A stretch of 64,000 nt of DNA, taken from Palleronia rufa. Lineage in GTDB: Bacteria; Pseudomonadota; Alphaproteobacteria; Rhodobacterales; Rhodobacteraceae. Position 1 is the stretch's first letter. Every line of letters starts with the position of its first letter. The position numbers were made by a program, and so were the translations under genes. The notes below the pieces were generated by a model. The model ran no database searches and was not told the origin of the DNA. It was given only the letters and a program-made list of their open reading frames with translations. The stretch covers positions 148 through 64,147 of the forward strand of contig NZ_JQEY01000009.1 of assembly GCF_000743715.1 (NCBI RefSeq), in the 5' to 3' direction. Below, in pieces: positions 29,488 through 38,304 of this stretch.

Positions 29488-30936
29488 TCACCGGGTGATC
29501 AGCTCGGGCCCCATGAAGGTGGTCGGCAGCCAGGTCGAAAGCCACGGGATGTAGGTCACCAGCACCAGGAACACCAGCAGCACGCAGAGGAACGGCAGTG
29601 CCGCCCGCACCACGCCCATGACCGACATGTTGGCCACGCCGCTGGTCACGAAGAGGTTCAGGCCCACCGGCGGGGTGATCATCCCGATCTCCATGTTCAC
29701 CACCATGATGATGCCGAGGTGGATCGGATCGATCCCGAGCTCGATGGCAATGGGAAAGACCAGCGGTGCCACGATCACGATCAGGCCCGACGGCTCCATG
29801 AACTGGCCGCCGATCAGCAGGATGACGTTGACGATCACCAGGAACATGATCGGCCCGAACCCCGCGTCCAGCATCGCGCCGGCAATGTCCTGGGGGATCT
29901 GCTCGTCGGTCAGCACCTGCTTGAGGATCAGCGCGTTGGCGATGATGAACATCAGCACGATCGTCAGCTTGCCGGCCTCGAACAGCGTATCGCGGGTATC
30001 GCGGTGGAAGAACGCCGTCACCAGCGCCCAGGGCTTTTCCAGCAAGCTGGACTTGCCCGCCGCCGGCGCCTGGGCCGCCGAGAGGCTGCGCTCTCCCGGC
30101 TTCTCGACCATCGCCGCCATGGCCGGAGACCCGGCGCGGCCGTCGGCCAGCGGTCCCATGTCGCGGTAGACGAAGCAGGCGATGAAGAACGCGTAGACCG
30201 AAGCCACCGCCGCGGCTTCCGTCGGGGTAAAGATGCCGCCGTAGATGCCGCCCAGGATGATGACGATCAGGAACAGGCCCCAGGCCGCGTCCCGGCCCGA
30301 CGCCCAGACCTCCCCCCATCCCTGCCACTCGCCCTTGGGCAGGGACCGGACCCTGGCGATGACGTAGATCGTCGTCATCAGCATCGTGCCGGCCAGAAGT
30401 CCCGGAATGACTCCGGCCAGGAACATCCTTCCCACGGACACATCCGTGGCGGACGCATAGACGACCATCACGATGGAGGGCGGGATCAGGATGCCCAGCG
30501 TGCCGGCGTTGCAGATCACCCCCGCCGCGAAGTCGCGGCTGTAGCCGACCTGCCGCATCCCGGCGATGACGATGGATCCGATCGCAACCACCGTCGCGGG
30601 GGACGAGCCGGAGAGTGCTGCGAACATCATGCAGGCGAACACGCCGGCGATGGCCAGCCCGCCCGGCAGGTGCCCGACGATGGCGATGGAAAAGCGGATG
30701 ATGCGCTGCGCCACCCCGCCCGTGGACATGAAGCTCGAGGCCAGGATGAAGAACGGGATCGCCAGCAGCGTGTAGTGCCCGGCCATCGCCTGATAGAAGC
30801 TCTGCGCGATCGACGCCAGCGACGTGTCCGAGAACCACAGCAGGAACAGGGTCGAGCTCAGCCCAAGCGCCACGGCGATGGGCACGCCGATCAGCAGCAG
30901 CCCGATCACCATCGAGAACAGCAGGACGACGTCCAT
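29488..30936 (-). CDS. dctM: TRAP transporter large permease (DctM family)
   Basis: 482 residues, many hydrophobic helices. DctM signatures are AALSGSSPATVVAIGSI, TLGILIPPSIVMVVYA, the PTEAAAVASVYAF segment and IGMITPPVGLNLFV near the C-terminus. It is longer than most DctM proteins because of a hydrophilic insertion at about residues 258-315 (29992-30165). It is the third gene of the second TRAP operon, 3 bp after dctQ. Confidence 0.92.
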   Translation of the reverse strand: MDVVLLFSMVIGLLLIGVPIAVALGLSSTLFLLWFSDTSLASIAQSFYQAMAGHYTLLAIPFFILASSFMSTGGVAQRIIRFSIAIVGHLPGGLAIAGVFACMMFAALSGSSPATVVAIGSIVIAGMRQVGYSRDFAAGVICNAGTLGILIPPSIVMVVYASATDVSVGRMFLAGVIPGLLAGTMLMTTIYVIARVRSLPKGEWQGWGEVWASGRDAAWGLFLIVIILGGIYGGIFTPTEAAAVASVYAFFIACFVYRDMGPLADGRAGSPAMAAMVEKPGERSLSAAQAPAAGKSSLLEKPWALVTAFFHRDTRDTLFEAGKLTIVLMFIIANALILKQVLTDEQIPQDIAGAMLDAGFGPIMFLVIVNVILLIGGQFMEPSGLIVIVAPLVFPIAIELGIDPIHLGIIMVVNMEIGMITPPVGLNLFVTSGVANMSVMGVVRAALPFLCVLLVFLVLVTYIPWLSTWLPTTFMGPELITR

Positions 30937-30939
30937 GGC

Positions 30940-31635
30940 TCAGGCCTCCTTTTCGGATTGCGCGGCGCGGGCCTGCGCGTCGGCCACGTCGTCCTCGGCT
31001 TCGTGGCTGACGATGAAGCTTTCGCGCTTGCCCCGGACCACGTCCACGAAGGCCTGCGCGAAGCGGAACAGCAGCAGCGACACGCCCACGGGCAGCATGG
31101 TGTAGCCGACCACGCGGGGCAGCTTCTCGTACTCCTCGCCCATGTTGATGAGCGGCTCCAGCCAGCGCAGCACCGGCACCATGGGCACCTGATCGGTGAT
31201 GTACCAGGCCTGGTCGCGGGTCTCTTCGAAACCGGTGGGAAACCAGCGCCCGGCCGTGCGGTCCAGCGACGCGTAGGGCGCCCAGTAGTCCCAGGCGCCC
31301 TTGAGCAGCAGCAGCGCGTAGATCAGGCAGATCACCCCCGCCAGGAGCGTCAGGACCCGCCGCGGACCGGAGGGCAGGACGTTCAGAAGCGCGTCCACGC
31401 CCAGATGCGCGGTCACCTTCACGCAATAGCTGACGCCGAACAGCACCAGCCAGGCGAACAGGATCAGCGTGACCTCCAGCCCCCAGATGAGCGAGGAGTT
31501 GAACAAATAGCGCAGCACGACATTGGCGAAGGTCACCATGGTCATCAGCCCCAGCAGCACGGCGATGGCGGTCTTTTCGAAGCCATCGACCGCGCGGTAG
31601 AGCGCGCCGCGATCCCGCGTATCGGATGTGGACAT
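30940..31635 (-). CDS. dctQ: TRAP transporter small permease (DctQ family)
   Basis: 231 residues with four hydrophobic segments and the DctQ pattern NVVLRYLFNSSLIWGLEVT after helix 1 and GVSYCVKVTAHLGVDALL after helix 2. A long loop at about 120-165 (with FPTGFEETRDQAWYITDQ) and an acidic C-terminal tail enlarge it relative to the first copy. It follows dctP by 134 bp containing a strong hairpin. Confidence 0.9.
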   Translation of the reverse strand: MSTSDTRDRGALYRAVDGFEKTAIAVLLGLMTMVTFANVVLRYLFNSSLIWGLEVTLILFAWLVLFGVSYCVKVTAHLGVDALLNVLPSGPRRVLTLLAGVICLIYALLLLKGAWDYWAPYASLDRTAGRWFPTGFEETRDQAWYITDQVPMVPVLRWLEPLINMGEEYEKLPRVVGYTMLPVGVSLLLFRFAQAFVDVVRGKRESFIVSHEAEDDVADAQARAAQSEKEA

Positions 31636-31665
31636 GGATGCCTCCCCAGACGGTCGATCCTCGAT

Positions 31666-31697
31666 ATGCCGGTGCCGCGGAATGCCGGTGCCGCGGA
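31666..31697 (-). repeat. 16-bp perfect tandem duplication upstream of dctQ
   Basis: ATGCCGGTGCCGCGGA occurs twice back to back (31666-31681 and 31682-31697), in the dctP-dctQ spacer just ahead of the dctQ ribosome-binding area. It is probably a recent slippage duplication. Confidence 0.85.
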
Positions 31698-31726
31698 ACG
31701 TCCTCCGCCCGGCCCCGCCGGCAAGG

Positions 31727-31762
31727 GCCGCGGGCTGCGCCCCGAAAGGCGCGGCCCGCGGC
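31727..31762 (-). promoter_or_regulatory. 15-bp hairpin between dctP and dctQ
   Basis: Arms 31727-31741 and 31748-31762 pair at 14 of 15 positions, the odd pair being a G-U type in RNA. The loop is six bases, UUUCGG on the transcript. There is no U-tract. It lies 7 bp after the dctP stop, the same relative place as the hairpin at 3450-3472 in the other TRAP operon. The likely role is mRNA stabilisation or partial termination, giving excess DctP. Confidence 0.65.
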
Positions 31763-31769
31763 GGTCGGA

Positions 31770-32798
31770 TCAGCCCGACACTTGCGCGTTGAACTCCTGG
31801 GCCGCGTCGATGTTCTCCTGGCCCACGTCGTCGGTGAACTGCTCCCAGACCGGTTTCATCGCATCGACCCAATCCTGGCGCTGCGCGTCGTCCAGCTCGC
31901 GGATCTCGGCGCCTGCATCCAGGATCGCCTGGCGCGCCTCCGCGTCCACGTCCGCCACCGCCGCGTTGCGCTCGTCGGTGACCTCGGCCAGGATCGTGGT
32001 GATCTGGTCGCGCACGTCGGGCTCCAGGCTGTCGAGCCAGTCCACGCTGGCCACCACCAGATAGTCGATGATGCCGTGGTTCGTCTCGGTGGTGCCGTCC
32101 TGCACCTCAAAGAACTTCTGCCCGTAGATGTTGGACCAGGTGTTCTCCTGCCCGTCCACGACGCCCTGCTGAAGCGCGCCGTAGACCTCCGAGAAGGCCA
32201 TCGGCTGGGGCGAGGCGTCCAGCGCCTCCATCTGGGCCACCAGCACGTCCGACGGCTGGACGCGGAACTTCAGCCCCGCGGCGTCGCCCGGCTCGATCAG
32301 CGGCACGTTGGCCGAGAACTGCTTCATCCCGTTGTGCCAGAATTCCAGACCCTGAAGCCCGCGACGCTGCATGGAGTCCTTCATCGCCTTGCCGGCATCG
32401 GACTCCTGGAAGGCGTCGACCGCTGCGATATTGACGAACATGAACGGCAGGTCGAACAGGCGGAATTCCTTGGTGAAGGCCTCGAACTTCGACAGCGACG
32501 GCGCCGCCATCTGCACGTCGCCTTGCAGCATCGCCTCCAGCACCTGGTCGTCGTTGTAGAGCGTCGAGTTGGGATAGACCTCCATGCAGGCGGTGCCGTT
32601 CATCTCGGCGTTGATCCGCTCCTGCAGCAGGCTGGCCGCGATGCCCTTGGGGTGCTTGTCGGTGTTGGTGACATGGCTGAACTTGATGACCATTTCGCCG
32701 TCGTTGCATTCGTTGGCGCCCTGGACCTCCTCGTCCTGGGCGCTCGCCGCGCCGGCCAGAAGGCCAAGGGCCATGGCTGTGGTGGTGAGAAACTTCAT
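31770..32798 (-). CDS. dctP: TRAP transporter substrate-binding protein (DctP family)
   Basis: 342 residues. A signal peptide of about 20 residues ends at ASA-QDEEV. The fold contains KFSHVTNTDKHPKG, the ligand-contact region GLKFRVQPSDVLVAQMEAL and FSEVYGALQQGVVDGQENTW, with the Arg of KFRV expected to bind a ligand carboxylate as in DctP proteins. First gene of this TRAP operon, directly downstream of dctBD. A C4-dicarboxylate or similar acid is the likely substrate by family and by the DctBD neighbours. Confidence 0.92.
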   Translation of the reverse strand: MKFLTTTAMALGLLAGAASAQDEEVQGANECNDGEMVIKFSHVTNTDKHPKGIAASLLQERINAEMNGTACMEVYPNSTLYNDDQVLEAMLQGDVQMAAPSLSKFEAFTKEFRLFDLPFMFVNIAAVDAFQESDAGKAMKDSMQRRGLQGLEFWHNGMKQFSANVPLIEPGDAAGLKFRVQPSDVLVAQMEALDASPQPMAFSEVYGALQQGVVDGQENTWSNIYGQKFFEVQDGTTETNHGIIDYLVVASVDWLDSLEPDVRDQITTILAEVTDERNAAVADVDAEARQAILDAGAEIRELDDAQRQDWVDAMKPVWEQFTDDVGQENIDAAQEFNAQVSG

Positions 32799-32960
32799 CG
32801 TTATCCTCCCGATGCGATCGTTTCGATCCGGTCCGCCGCGCCGTCCCGAACGGGGCGCGGTCCGGGATGCAGGATGAAGAGCCCTGCGCGCCGCGCAAGG
32901 CGGATTCTCGCTGTTTGCGGTAAAGTTTCGGATATCAGGGCCTTGCGGGGCGGGATTATT

Positions 32961-32995
32961 GCGCCGTCCGGCGGCGCTGTGCGGGTTTACGCACA
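32961..32995 (-). promoter_or_regulatory. Hairpin and inverted repeat between dctD and dctP
   Basis: Two adjacent dyads lie in the 204-bp gap. GCGCCG-N5-CGGCGC at 32961-32977 could be a stem ending the dctBD transcript. TGTGCG-N6-CGCACA at 32978-32995 is a plausible operator for the dctP promoter, about 180 bp upstream of its start. No TGGCAC-N5-TTGC sigma-54 promoter was seen in the gap on this strand. Confidence 0.4.
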
Positions 32996-33002
32996 TCGGG
33001 CG

Positions 33003-34226
33003 TCAGGAACGGTAGGACTCCGGCCTCAGCCGGTGGCGGGCCAGCTTGTCGTAGAAGGTCTTGCGCGGCAGTTGCAGCGATCGCGCCGCGTCGCTGGCGC
33101 GGCCGTCGAACCGCTTCAGCGCGTCGATCAGCAGGCTGCGCTCATAGGCGGCCATCCGTTCGGCCAGACCCAGCCCGGTGTCCGGCGCGCCGCCCGCGCC
33201 CAGGGCAAAGCGCATGGCCGCGTTCATCAGCGCGCGGGTGTTGCCGGGCCAGTCCTGGGCGGTGAGCCGGGCCAGATGCGCGTCGTCCACCTCCGGCGGC
33301 GCCACGCCCGCCTGGTCGGCCGCCTGGGCGACATAGGCGCGGAACATCGCCGGGATGTCCTCTGGCCGTTCCGACAGGGACGGGATGCGCACCCGCAGCA
33401 CGTCGAGCCTGAGCAGCAGGTCCGGGTCGAACCGGCCCTCGCGGCAGGCGGCGCCCGGATCGTCGGTGGTGCCGGCGATCACGCGCATCCCCGCGCCGGC
33501 CTCGATCCGGGCGCGCAGGGCGAACTGGGCGGCGGTGGTCAGGCGCGCGACCTCGTAGAGGTAGAGCGTGCCCTGCCCGGCGGCCTCGACCGCGGCGGCC
33601 ACGTCCCCGGCGCCCAGCGACGCGGCGCGGACCTTGTGGAACGGGCGGCTGGCCGCGCCAGACAGCAGGTGGATGACCTCCGCCACCTTCGACAGGCCCG
33701 ATCCCGGCGCGCCGGTGATCAGCACCTCGGCATCGGTGCGCGCCACCTGCCGCACCCGGTCGCGCAGCGCCGCGGCCTGGGCGCTGACGCCGAAGATCCA
33801 GCGCTCGGCCGCGTCGCCGGCCGTGGCCCGGCGCTTCTGGCGGCGCGCGTCCAGCACGCTCCCGCGCGTCCGCAGCGCCTTGTCGAGCACGCCCACCAGG
33901 TCCTGCGGCGCGCAGGGTTTCTCCAGGAAGTCGAACGCGCCCTCCGCCATGGCCCGCACCGCCATCGGCACGTCGCCCTCTCCGGTCAGCAGGATCACCG
34001 GCAGCTCCGGGTCGATCCGCTGGACATGGTGGAGAAAGTGGAACCCGTCGCGCCCCGGCATCCGGATGTCGCACAGCACCACGCCGTCGTAATCGGGCAC
34101 CAGCCGGTCCTTGGCCACGGTGACCGAGGCGACGGACTCGGCCTCCAGCCCGGCCAGATCCAGCGTCTGGCCCAGCGCGTCGCGCACATCGGCGTCGTCC
34201 TCGACCAGCAGCACGCGGCGGCTCAT
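33003..34226 (-). CDS. dctD: DctD-like response regulator with degenerate sigma-54 AAA+ domain
   Basis: 407 residues. The receiver domain (1-118) is intact, with phospho-acceptor Asp53 (LCDIRMPG) and Lys103 (EKP). The central AAA+ domain is degraded. Walker A reads GAPGSGLS (172-179), lacking the usual GTGK lysine, and Walker B reads GTLYLYEV (219-226) with Tyr for Asp. The stretch that should hold the GAFTGA loop is missing by about 35 residues. The Fis-type HTH is complete (ASDAARSLQLPRKTFYDKL). It probably binds DNA in response to DctB but cannot drive sigma-54 open-complex formation in the standard way. It overlaps dctB by 4 bp. Confidence 0.88.
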   Translation of the reverse strand: MSRRVLLVEDDADVRDALGQTLDLAGLEAESVASVTVAKDRLVPDYDGVVLCDIRMPGRDGFHFLHHVQRIDPELPVILLTGEGDVPMAVRAMAEGAFDFLEKPCAPQDLVGVLDKALRTRGSVLDARRQKRRATAGDAAERWIFGVSAQAAALRDRVRQVARTDAEVLITGAPGSGLSKVAEVIHLLSGAASRPFHKVRAASLGAGDVAAAVEAAGQGTLYLYEVARLTTAAQFALRARIEAGAGMRVIAGTTDDPGAACREGRFDPDLLLRLDVLRVRIPSLSERPEDIPAMFRAYVAQAADQAGVAPPEVDDAHLARLTAQDWPGNTRALMNAAMRFALGAGGAPDTGLGLAERMAAYERSLLIDALKRFDGRASDAARSLQLPRKTFYDKLARHRLRPESYRS

Positions 34227-35908
34227 GCGGCGGCCTCCAGCCGGGCGGGCCGGAGCCGCAGCTCGAACAGCGCGCCGCCGCGGGCAAGGTTGCGCCCGGT
34301 CAGCTCGCCCCCGAAGGACGACGCCAGCCGATGCGAGATCGACAGCCCCAGCCCCATCCCCTCTGCCTTGCCCACGTCCTTGGTGGAATAGAACGGGTCG
34401 AACATCCGCCCCGGCTCGGCGATGCCGGGGCCGTTGTCGCGCACCGTCAGCCGCACTGGATCGCCCGCCGCCATCCGCACCGACACCCGCGCCCCGTCGC
34501 GGCCCTCCACGGCGTCGAGCGCGTTGGTCACCAGGTTCAGCAGCACCTGCTGCAGCCGCACCTCGCCGCCGCGCACCCAGACGGGCGCGCCCGCCTCCGG
34601 CCAGTCCACCCGGGCCCCCATGGCGCGCGCCCGGAAGCGCACGATATCGGCCACCGCCTCGATCACCGCGGTCAGATCCACATCCGCCACCGCCGCGTCC
34701 TCGGCCCGCGCGAAGGCGCGCAGGGACCGGATGATCCGCCCCATCCGCCGCGCCATCTCCGAGATCCGGCCCAGCGACTCCGCCGCCCGCTCCGGCCGGC
34801 CGCGCTCCAGATAGGCGGCGGCGTTCTCGGCGTAGGAGCGTACCGCCATCAGCGGCTGGTTCAGCTCATGGCCCAGTCCGGCGGCCAGCTGGCCCAGCGC
34901 GGCCAGCTTGCCGGCCTGCACCAGGTCGTCCTGCGCGCGCTCCAGCGCCGCCTCCGCCTCCCGGCGCTCGGCGATCTCGCGGGTCAGCCCGGCGTTGGCG
35001 GCGCGCAGCTCCGCCGTCCGCGCGGCGACCTGGCGCTCCAGCCGCCGCGCCGCCAGCGCCTCGGCCCTGAGACGCGCGCGGCCGGTCAGGATCATCGCGC
35101 CCGCCACGGCCGCCGCGGCCAGCACCCCGGCCAGCTGCGCCAGCGCCGCGCGGACCGCGGGCGCCGTGTCGGCCAGCAGCGACCCGGTCAACCCCACCAC
35201 CGGCAGGTCGCGGGTCGCCACCAGGGCGCGTTCGGGCAGCTCCCGCGCGCCGTCGATCCGCCACAGCTCATGGCCCCGCACGCCGATCCGGCGCACCGCG
35301 ACCGCCCCCAGCTCGGCCCGGTTCGAGATCAGCACCTCCCCTGCGGGCGTGGCGAAGAAGAGCGGCTCCGGCGCGCCGCGCCACAGCCGGTCGATGCGGT
35401 CCAGATCGACGCCCGCCAGCACCGCGCCCAGCACGCCGCCGCCGGGCGCGAAGACCGGGGCGGCGAACTCGTAGAGCCGGGGCGCGCCGGGCGGAACGAC
35501 CGCCACGCCGCGCCCCAGCGCGCCGGTCAGCGCGCGGTCCAGCGGCGCGCCGCCCGCCCGCGGCCCCATGGGCGGACCGGCCGCCGACAGCACCCGCCCG
35601 TCGCGCGCCACCAGCCGCAGCGCGCGCAGGTCGGTCTTGTCGGCGATCCGCCCCAGCCGCGCCTCGGCCTCGGCCGACCCCGCCCCGGCGGCCGCCGCCG
35701 CGACCACCGACGGGTAGTCCGCCGCCAGCACGGCCGTCTCGCGGTACTGCTGCAACAGGCTGACCAGTGCATCGGCGGCAAGGTCCAGATCGGCGCGCGC
35801 GCCCTGCGCCAGCCGGTCCAGCGCGCGCCCGTGCAGCACCGGCCACGACACCGCCCCCAGCCCCAGAAGCCCCAGGCACAACACCAATGCGCTCAGACCG
35901 CGTCCCAT
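34223..35908 (-). CDS. dctB: DctB-like sensor histidine kinase
   Basis: 561 residues. Two membrane helices (about 5-25 and 260-278) flank a periplasmic sensor of about 230 residues of the double-PAS/CACHE type seen in DctB. A coiled coil (about 285-335) and the H-box GLGHELNQPLMAVRSY follow, with phospho-His347. The N-box NLVTNALDAVEG, G1 VRDNGPGI and G2 GMGLGLSIS segments complete the kinase. It should sense an external carboxylate and phosphorylate DctD, encoded next with a 4-bp overlap. The sequence is very rich in Ala, Arg and Gly. Confidence 0.92.
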   Translation of the reverse strand: MGRGLSALVLCLGLLGLGAVSWPVLHGRALDRLAQGARADLDLAADALVSLLQQYRETAVLAADYPSVVAAAAAGAGSAEAEARLGRIADKTDLRALRLVARDGRVLSAAGPPMGPRAGGAPLDRALTGALGRGVAVVPPGAPRLYEFAAPVFAPGGGVLGAVLAGVDLDRIDRLWRGAPEPLFFATPAGEVLISNRAELGAVAVRRIGVRGHELWRIDGARELPERALVATRDLPVVGLTGSLLADTAPAVRAALAQLAGVLAAAAVAGAMILTGRARLRAEALAARRLERQVAARTAELRAANAGLTREIAERREAEAALERAQDDLVQAGKLAALGQLAAGLGHELNQPLMAVRSYAENAAAYLERGRPERAAESLGRISEMARRMGRIIRSLRAFARAEDAAVADVDLTAVIEAVADIVRFRARAMGARVDWPEAGAPVWVRGGEVRLQQVLLNLVTNALDAVEGRDGARVSVRMAAGDPVRLTVRDNGPGIAEPGRMFDPFYSTKDVGKAEGMGLGLSISHRLASSFGGELTGRNLARGGALFELRLRPARLEAAA

Positions 35909-35984
35909 GACCGGATCCTATCCGACGGGCGCCGCGCGCCCAATCCCCCGGACGGGCGATGGCCCCGCGCGGCCCGCGGGCCGC

Positions 35985-36446
35985 TCACAGCGGCAGCGCC
36001 GTGGTGAATTTCAACTCTTCCATGGACAGCAGCGCTGTGACGTTGTGGATCTTCACCTCCGCGATCAGCGCCTGATAGAACGTGTCGTAGGCCCGCGCAT
36101 TGGGCACCCGCACCTTCAGGATATAGTCGATATCGCCCGCCAGCCGGTGCGCCTCCTGCACCTCGGCCCGGGACCGCAGCGCCTGCAGGAACCGCCCCTG
36201 CCAGTCCGCGTCATGCTCGCTGGTGCGGATCAGCACGAAGAAGCAGGCGTCGAACCCCAGCGTCTCCGCGTCGAGCAGCACCGTCTGCGTGCCGACGACT
36301 CCGGCCTCGCGCATCTTGCGGATCCGGTTCCACACCGGCGTCTTGGAGGATCCCACGCGGCCCGCGATCTCGTCCAGCGACTGGCCCGCGTCGCGCTGCA
36401 GTTCGCGAAGGATCTTCCGGTCCAGATCGTCCAGACGGACGGCCAT
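35985..36446 (-). CDS. Lrp/AsnC-family transcriptional regulator
   Basis: 153 residues. The N-terminal HTH (LDDLDRKILRELQRDAGQS, then SSKTPVWNRIRKM) is joined to a C-terminal RAM ligand-binding domain (FVLIRTSEHDADW to IHNVTALLSMEEL). It is divergent from the cys operon, with 139 bp between starts. In Rhodobacteraceae this arrangement is conserved, so regulation of sulfate assimilation in response to an amino acid is the likely role. Confidence 0.9.
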   Translation of the reverse strand: MAVRLDDLDRKILRELQRDAGQSLDEIAGRVGSSKTPVWNRIRKMREAGVVGTQTVLLDAETLGFDACFFVLIRTSEHDADWQGRFLQALRSRAEVQEAHRLAGDIDYILKVRVPNARAYDTFYQALIAEVKIHNVTALLSMEELKFTTALPL

Positions 36447-36585
36447 TCGCCTTACCCCACCGATGCGGAACGCGCGGACCAGCCCGGCGCCCCCGAAAAA
36501 CATACGTTCCTTATATACGGCCCTCCCCTGCCCGAAAGCGGAAACATGTTCTATCTCGATGGAACGGTCGCAAGGAGTCGTCCCG
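36447..36585. promoter_or_regulatory. Divergent control region of Lrp gene and cys operon
   Basis: A 139-bp spacer with an A/T-richer core at about 36498-36518 (AAAAACATACGTTCCTTATA) and the dyad AACATGTT at 36543-36550. The Shine-Dalgarno AAGGAG for cysG is at 36572-36577. Exact promoters and operators cannot be set by eye. Confidence 0.4.
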
Positions 36586-38001
36586 ATGAAGCATTTCCCG
36601 ATCTTCCTGGCGCTCGACGGGCGCCGCGTGGTGCTCTCGGGCGGCGGTCCGGCGGCCCTGGCCAAGCTGCGGCTGCTGCTGAAGACCGAAGCCCGCCTGA
36701 CCGTGATCGCCCCGGACCCGGACCCGCAGATCCGCGAATGGGCCGCAGAGGGGCGCCTGCGGCTCGTCGAACGCGGCACGGAACCGGGCGATGCGCTCTG
36801 CGCCGCCCTTTTCTACGCCGCCAACGACGACGACGCAGAGGATGCGCGCGTGGCCGCATTGGCCCGCCGCGACGGCGCGACGGTGAACATGGTCGACAAC
36901 CTCGACGGCTCGGACTTCATCACCCCCGCGATCGTCGACCGCGACCCCGTGACCGTCGCCATCGGCACGGAAGGGGCCGCCCCGGTCCTGGCCCGGGCCA
37001 TCAAGCGCGACCTGGAAGAGCGGCTGCCGCCGGTGTTGGGGCCGCTGGCGCGCATCGGCAAGGCCTTCCGCCAGATGGCCGAAGCGCTGCCCATGGGCCG
37101 GGCGCGGCGCGACTTCTGGGCCGAATACTACGCCACGGCAGGGCCCCGCGCCCATGCCGCGGGCGGAGAGGCCGCGGTGCGCGCGACGCTCGACACCCTG
37201 CTTGCCGGCCATCTGCAGGCCCGCGCCGCCCCCGGCCATGTCGCCTTTGTCGGTGCGGGTCCGGGCGATCCGGACCTTCTGACCATGAAGGCGCGCAAGG
37301 CGCTCGACGCCGCCGACGTGGTGGTTTTCGACCGGCTGGTGACGCCTCAGATCCTGGAGCTGGCGCGCCGCGAGGCGGAGATGATCGACGTCGGCAAGGA
37401 GGGGTTCGGCCGCCACACGCCGCAGGCCAAGATCAACGCGCTGATCGTGGACCGCGCCGCCCGGGGCCATCAGGTGGTGCGGCTGAAATCCGGCGATCCC
37501 ACCGTTTTCGGTCGTCTCGACGAAGAGATCGAGGCCGTGACCGCCGCCGGGCTCGGCTGGTCCATCGTGCCGGGGATCACCGCCGCCTCCGCCTCGGTCG
37601 CCGCCATCGGCCAGAGCCTGACCCGGCGCGGCCGCAACGGCTCCGTGCGGATCCTGACCGGCCACGACATGAAGGGCTTCGCCGATCACGACTGGGCTGC
37701 CCTTGCCCGTCCCGGTGAGGTCGCCGCCATCTACATGGGCAAGCGCGCCGCGCGCTACATCCAAGGCCGGCTGATGATGCACGGCGCCGATCCGATGACC
37801 CCGGTGACGGTGGTCGAGAACGCCTCCCGCCCCGATGAGCGGACGCTCGCCACCACCCTGTCCCGGCTGGAACCGTCCCTTGGCGATGCCGGTTTCGACG
37901 GTCCGGCCCTGGTGCTTCTGGGCCTCGCGCCGCGCACCGGAGTCATACGGAACTCTTACGGAACTCCTACGGAACATCCTGCCCTTCAGGAGGCTCTCTG
38001 A
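36586..38001 (+). CDS. cysG: Siroheme synthase (fused CysG)
   Basis: 471 residues. The N-terminal part (1-215) is the precorrin-2 dehydrogenase/ferrochelatase, with the NAD-binding VVLSGGGPAALAKLRLLL and GTEGAAPVLARAIK. The C-terminal part (about 220-460) is uroporphyrinogen-III methyltransferase, with VAFVGAGPGDPDLLTMKA, DRLVTPQI and VPGITAASA. It makes siroheme for the sulfite reductase encoded next but one. The ATG at 36586 follows AAGGAG. The stop overlaps the DUF2849 start by 1 bp (TGATG). Confidence 0.94.
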   Translation: MKHFPIFLALDGRRVVLSGGGPAALAKLRLLLKTEARLTVIAPDPDPQIREWAAEGRLRLVERGTEPGDALCAALFYAANDDDAEDARVAALARRDGATVNMVDNLDGSDFITPAIVDRDPVTVAIGTEGAAPVLARAIKRDLEERLPPVLGPLARIGKAFRQMAEALPMGRARRDFWAEYYATAGPRAHAAGGEAAVRATLDTLLAGHLQARAAPGHVAFVGAGPGDPDLLTMKARKALDAADVVVFDRLVTPQILELARREAEMIDVGKEGFGRHTPQAKINALIVDRAARGHQVVRLKSGDPTVFGRLDEEIEAVTAAGLGWSIVPGITAASASVAAIGQSLTRRGRNGSVRILTGHDMKGFADHDWAALARPGEVAAIYMGKRAARYIQGRLMMHGADPMTPVTVVENASRPDERTLATTLSRLEPSLGDAGFDGPALVLLGLAPRTGVIRNSYGTPTEHPALQEAL

Positions 38002-38300
38002 TGCCCCGCGCCTTTACCCCCAAAGTGGTCACCGCCAACCGCCTGCTCGAAGGCGACGCGGTCTGGCTGACCGAAGACGACCGCTGGTCCACCGACATGA
38101 CCCAGGCCGAACTGATCGAGGACGAGGCCGTCGCCCAGGACCGTCTGCTCCTGGCCAACAGCCAGTCCCGCCTGGTCGTGGGCGCCTATCTGGCGGATGC
38201 GAAATCCGGACCGGACGGCCCCGAACCCACCCATTTCCGGGAAGTGTTCCGCACCCGCGGGCCATCCAACTACCCTCACGGCAAGCAGGCGGAGGCCTGA
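38001..38300 (+). CDS. DUF2849 family protein
   Basis: 99 residues, cytosolic, starting MPRAFTPKVVTANRLLEGDA and containing VVGAYLADAKSGPDGPEPTH. This small protein is regularly encoded between cysG and cysI in alphaproteobacteria, which ties it to sulfite reduction, but its action is unknown. It is coupled to cysG by TGATG and precedes cysI by 4 bp. Confidence 0.88.
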   Translation: MPRAFTPKVVTANRLLEGDAVWLTEDDRWSTDMTQAELIEDEAVAQDRLLLANSQSRLVVGAYLADAKSGPDGPEPTHFREVFRTRGPSNYPHGKQAEA

Positions 38301-38304
38301 AATA

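Noticed and set aside
29197-32064. Open frame of 955 codons on the plus strand
   Set aside because: It lies opposite the clear dctM/dctQ/dctP genes, its product is His/Asp/Arg-rich with no domain, and it is a by-product of high third-position GC.
32799-33002. Sigma-54 (-24/-12) promoter before dctP
   Set aside because: No TGGCAC-N5-TTGC match was found on the minus strand, consistent with the degenerate DctD.
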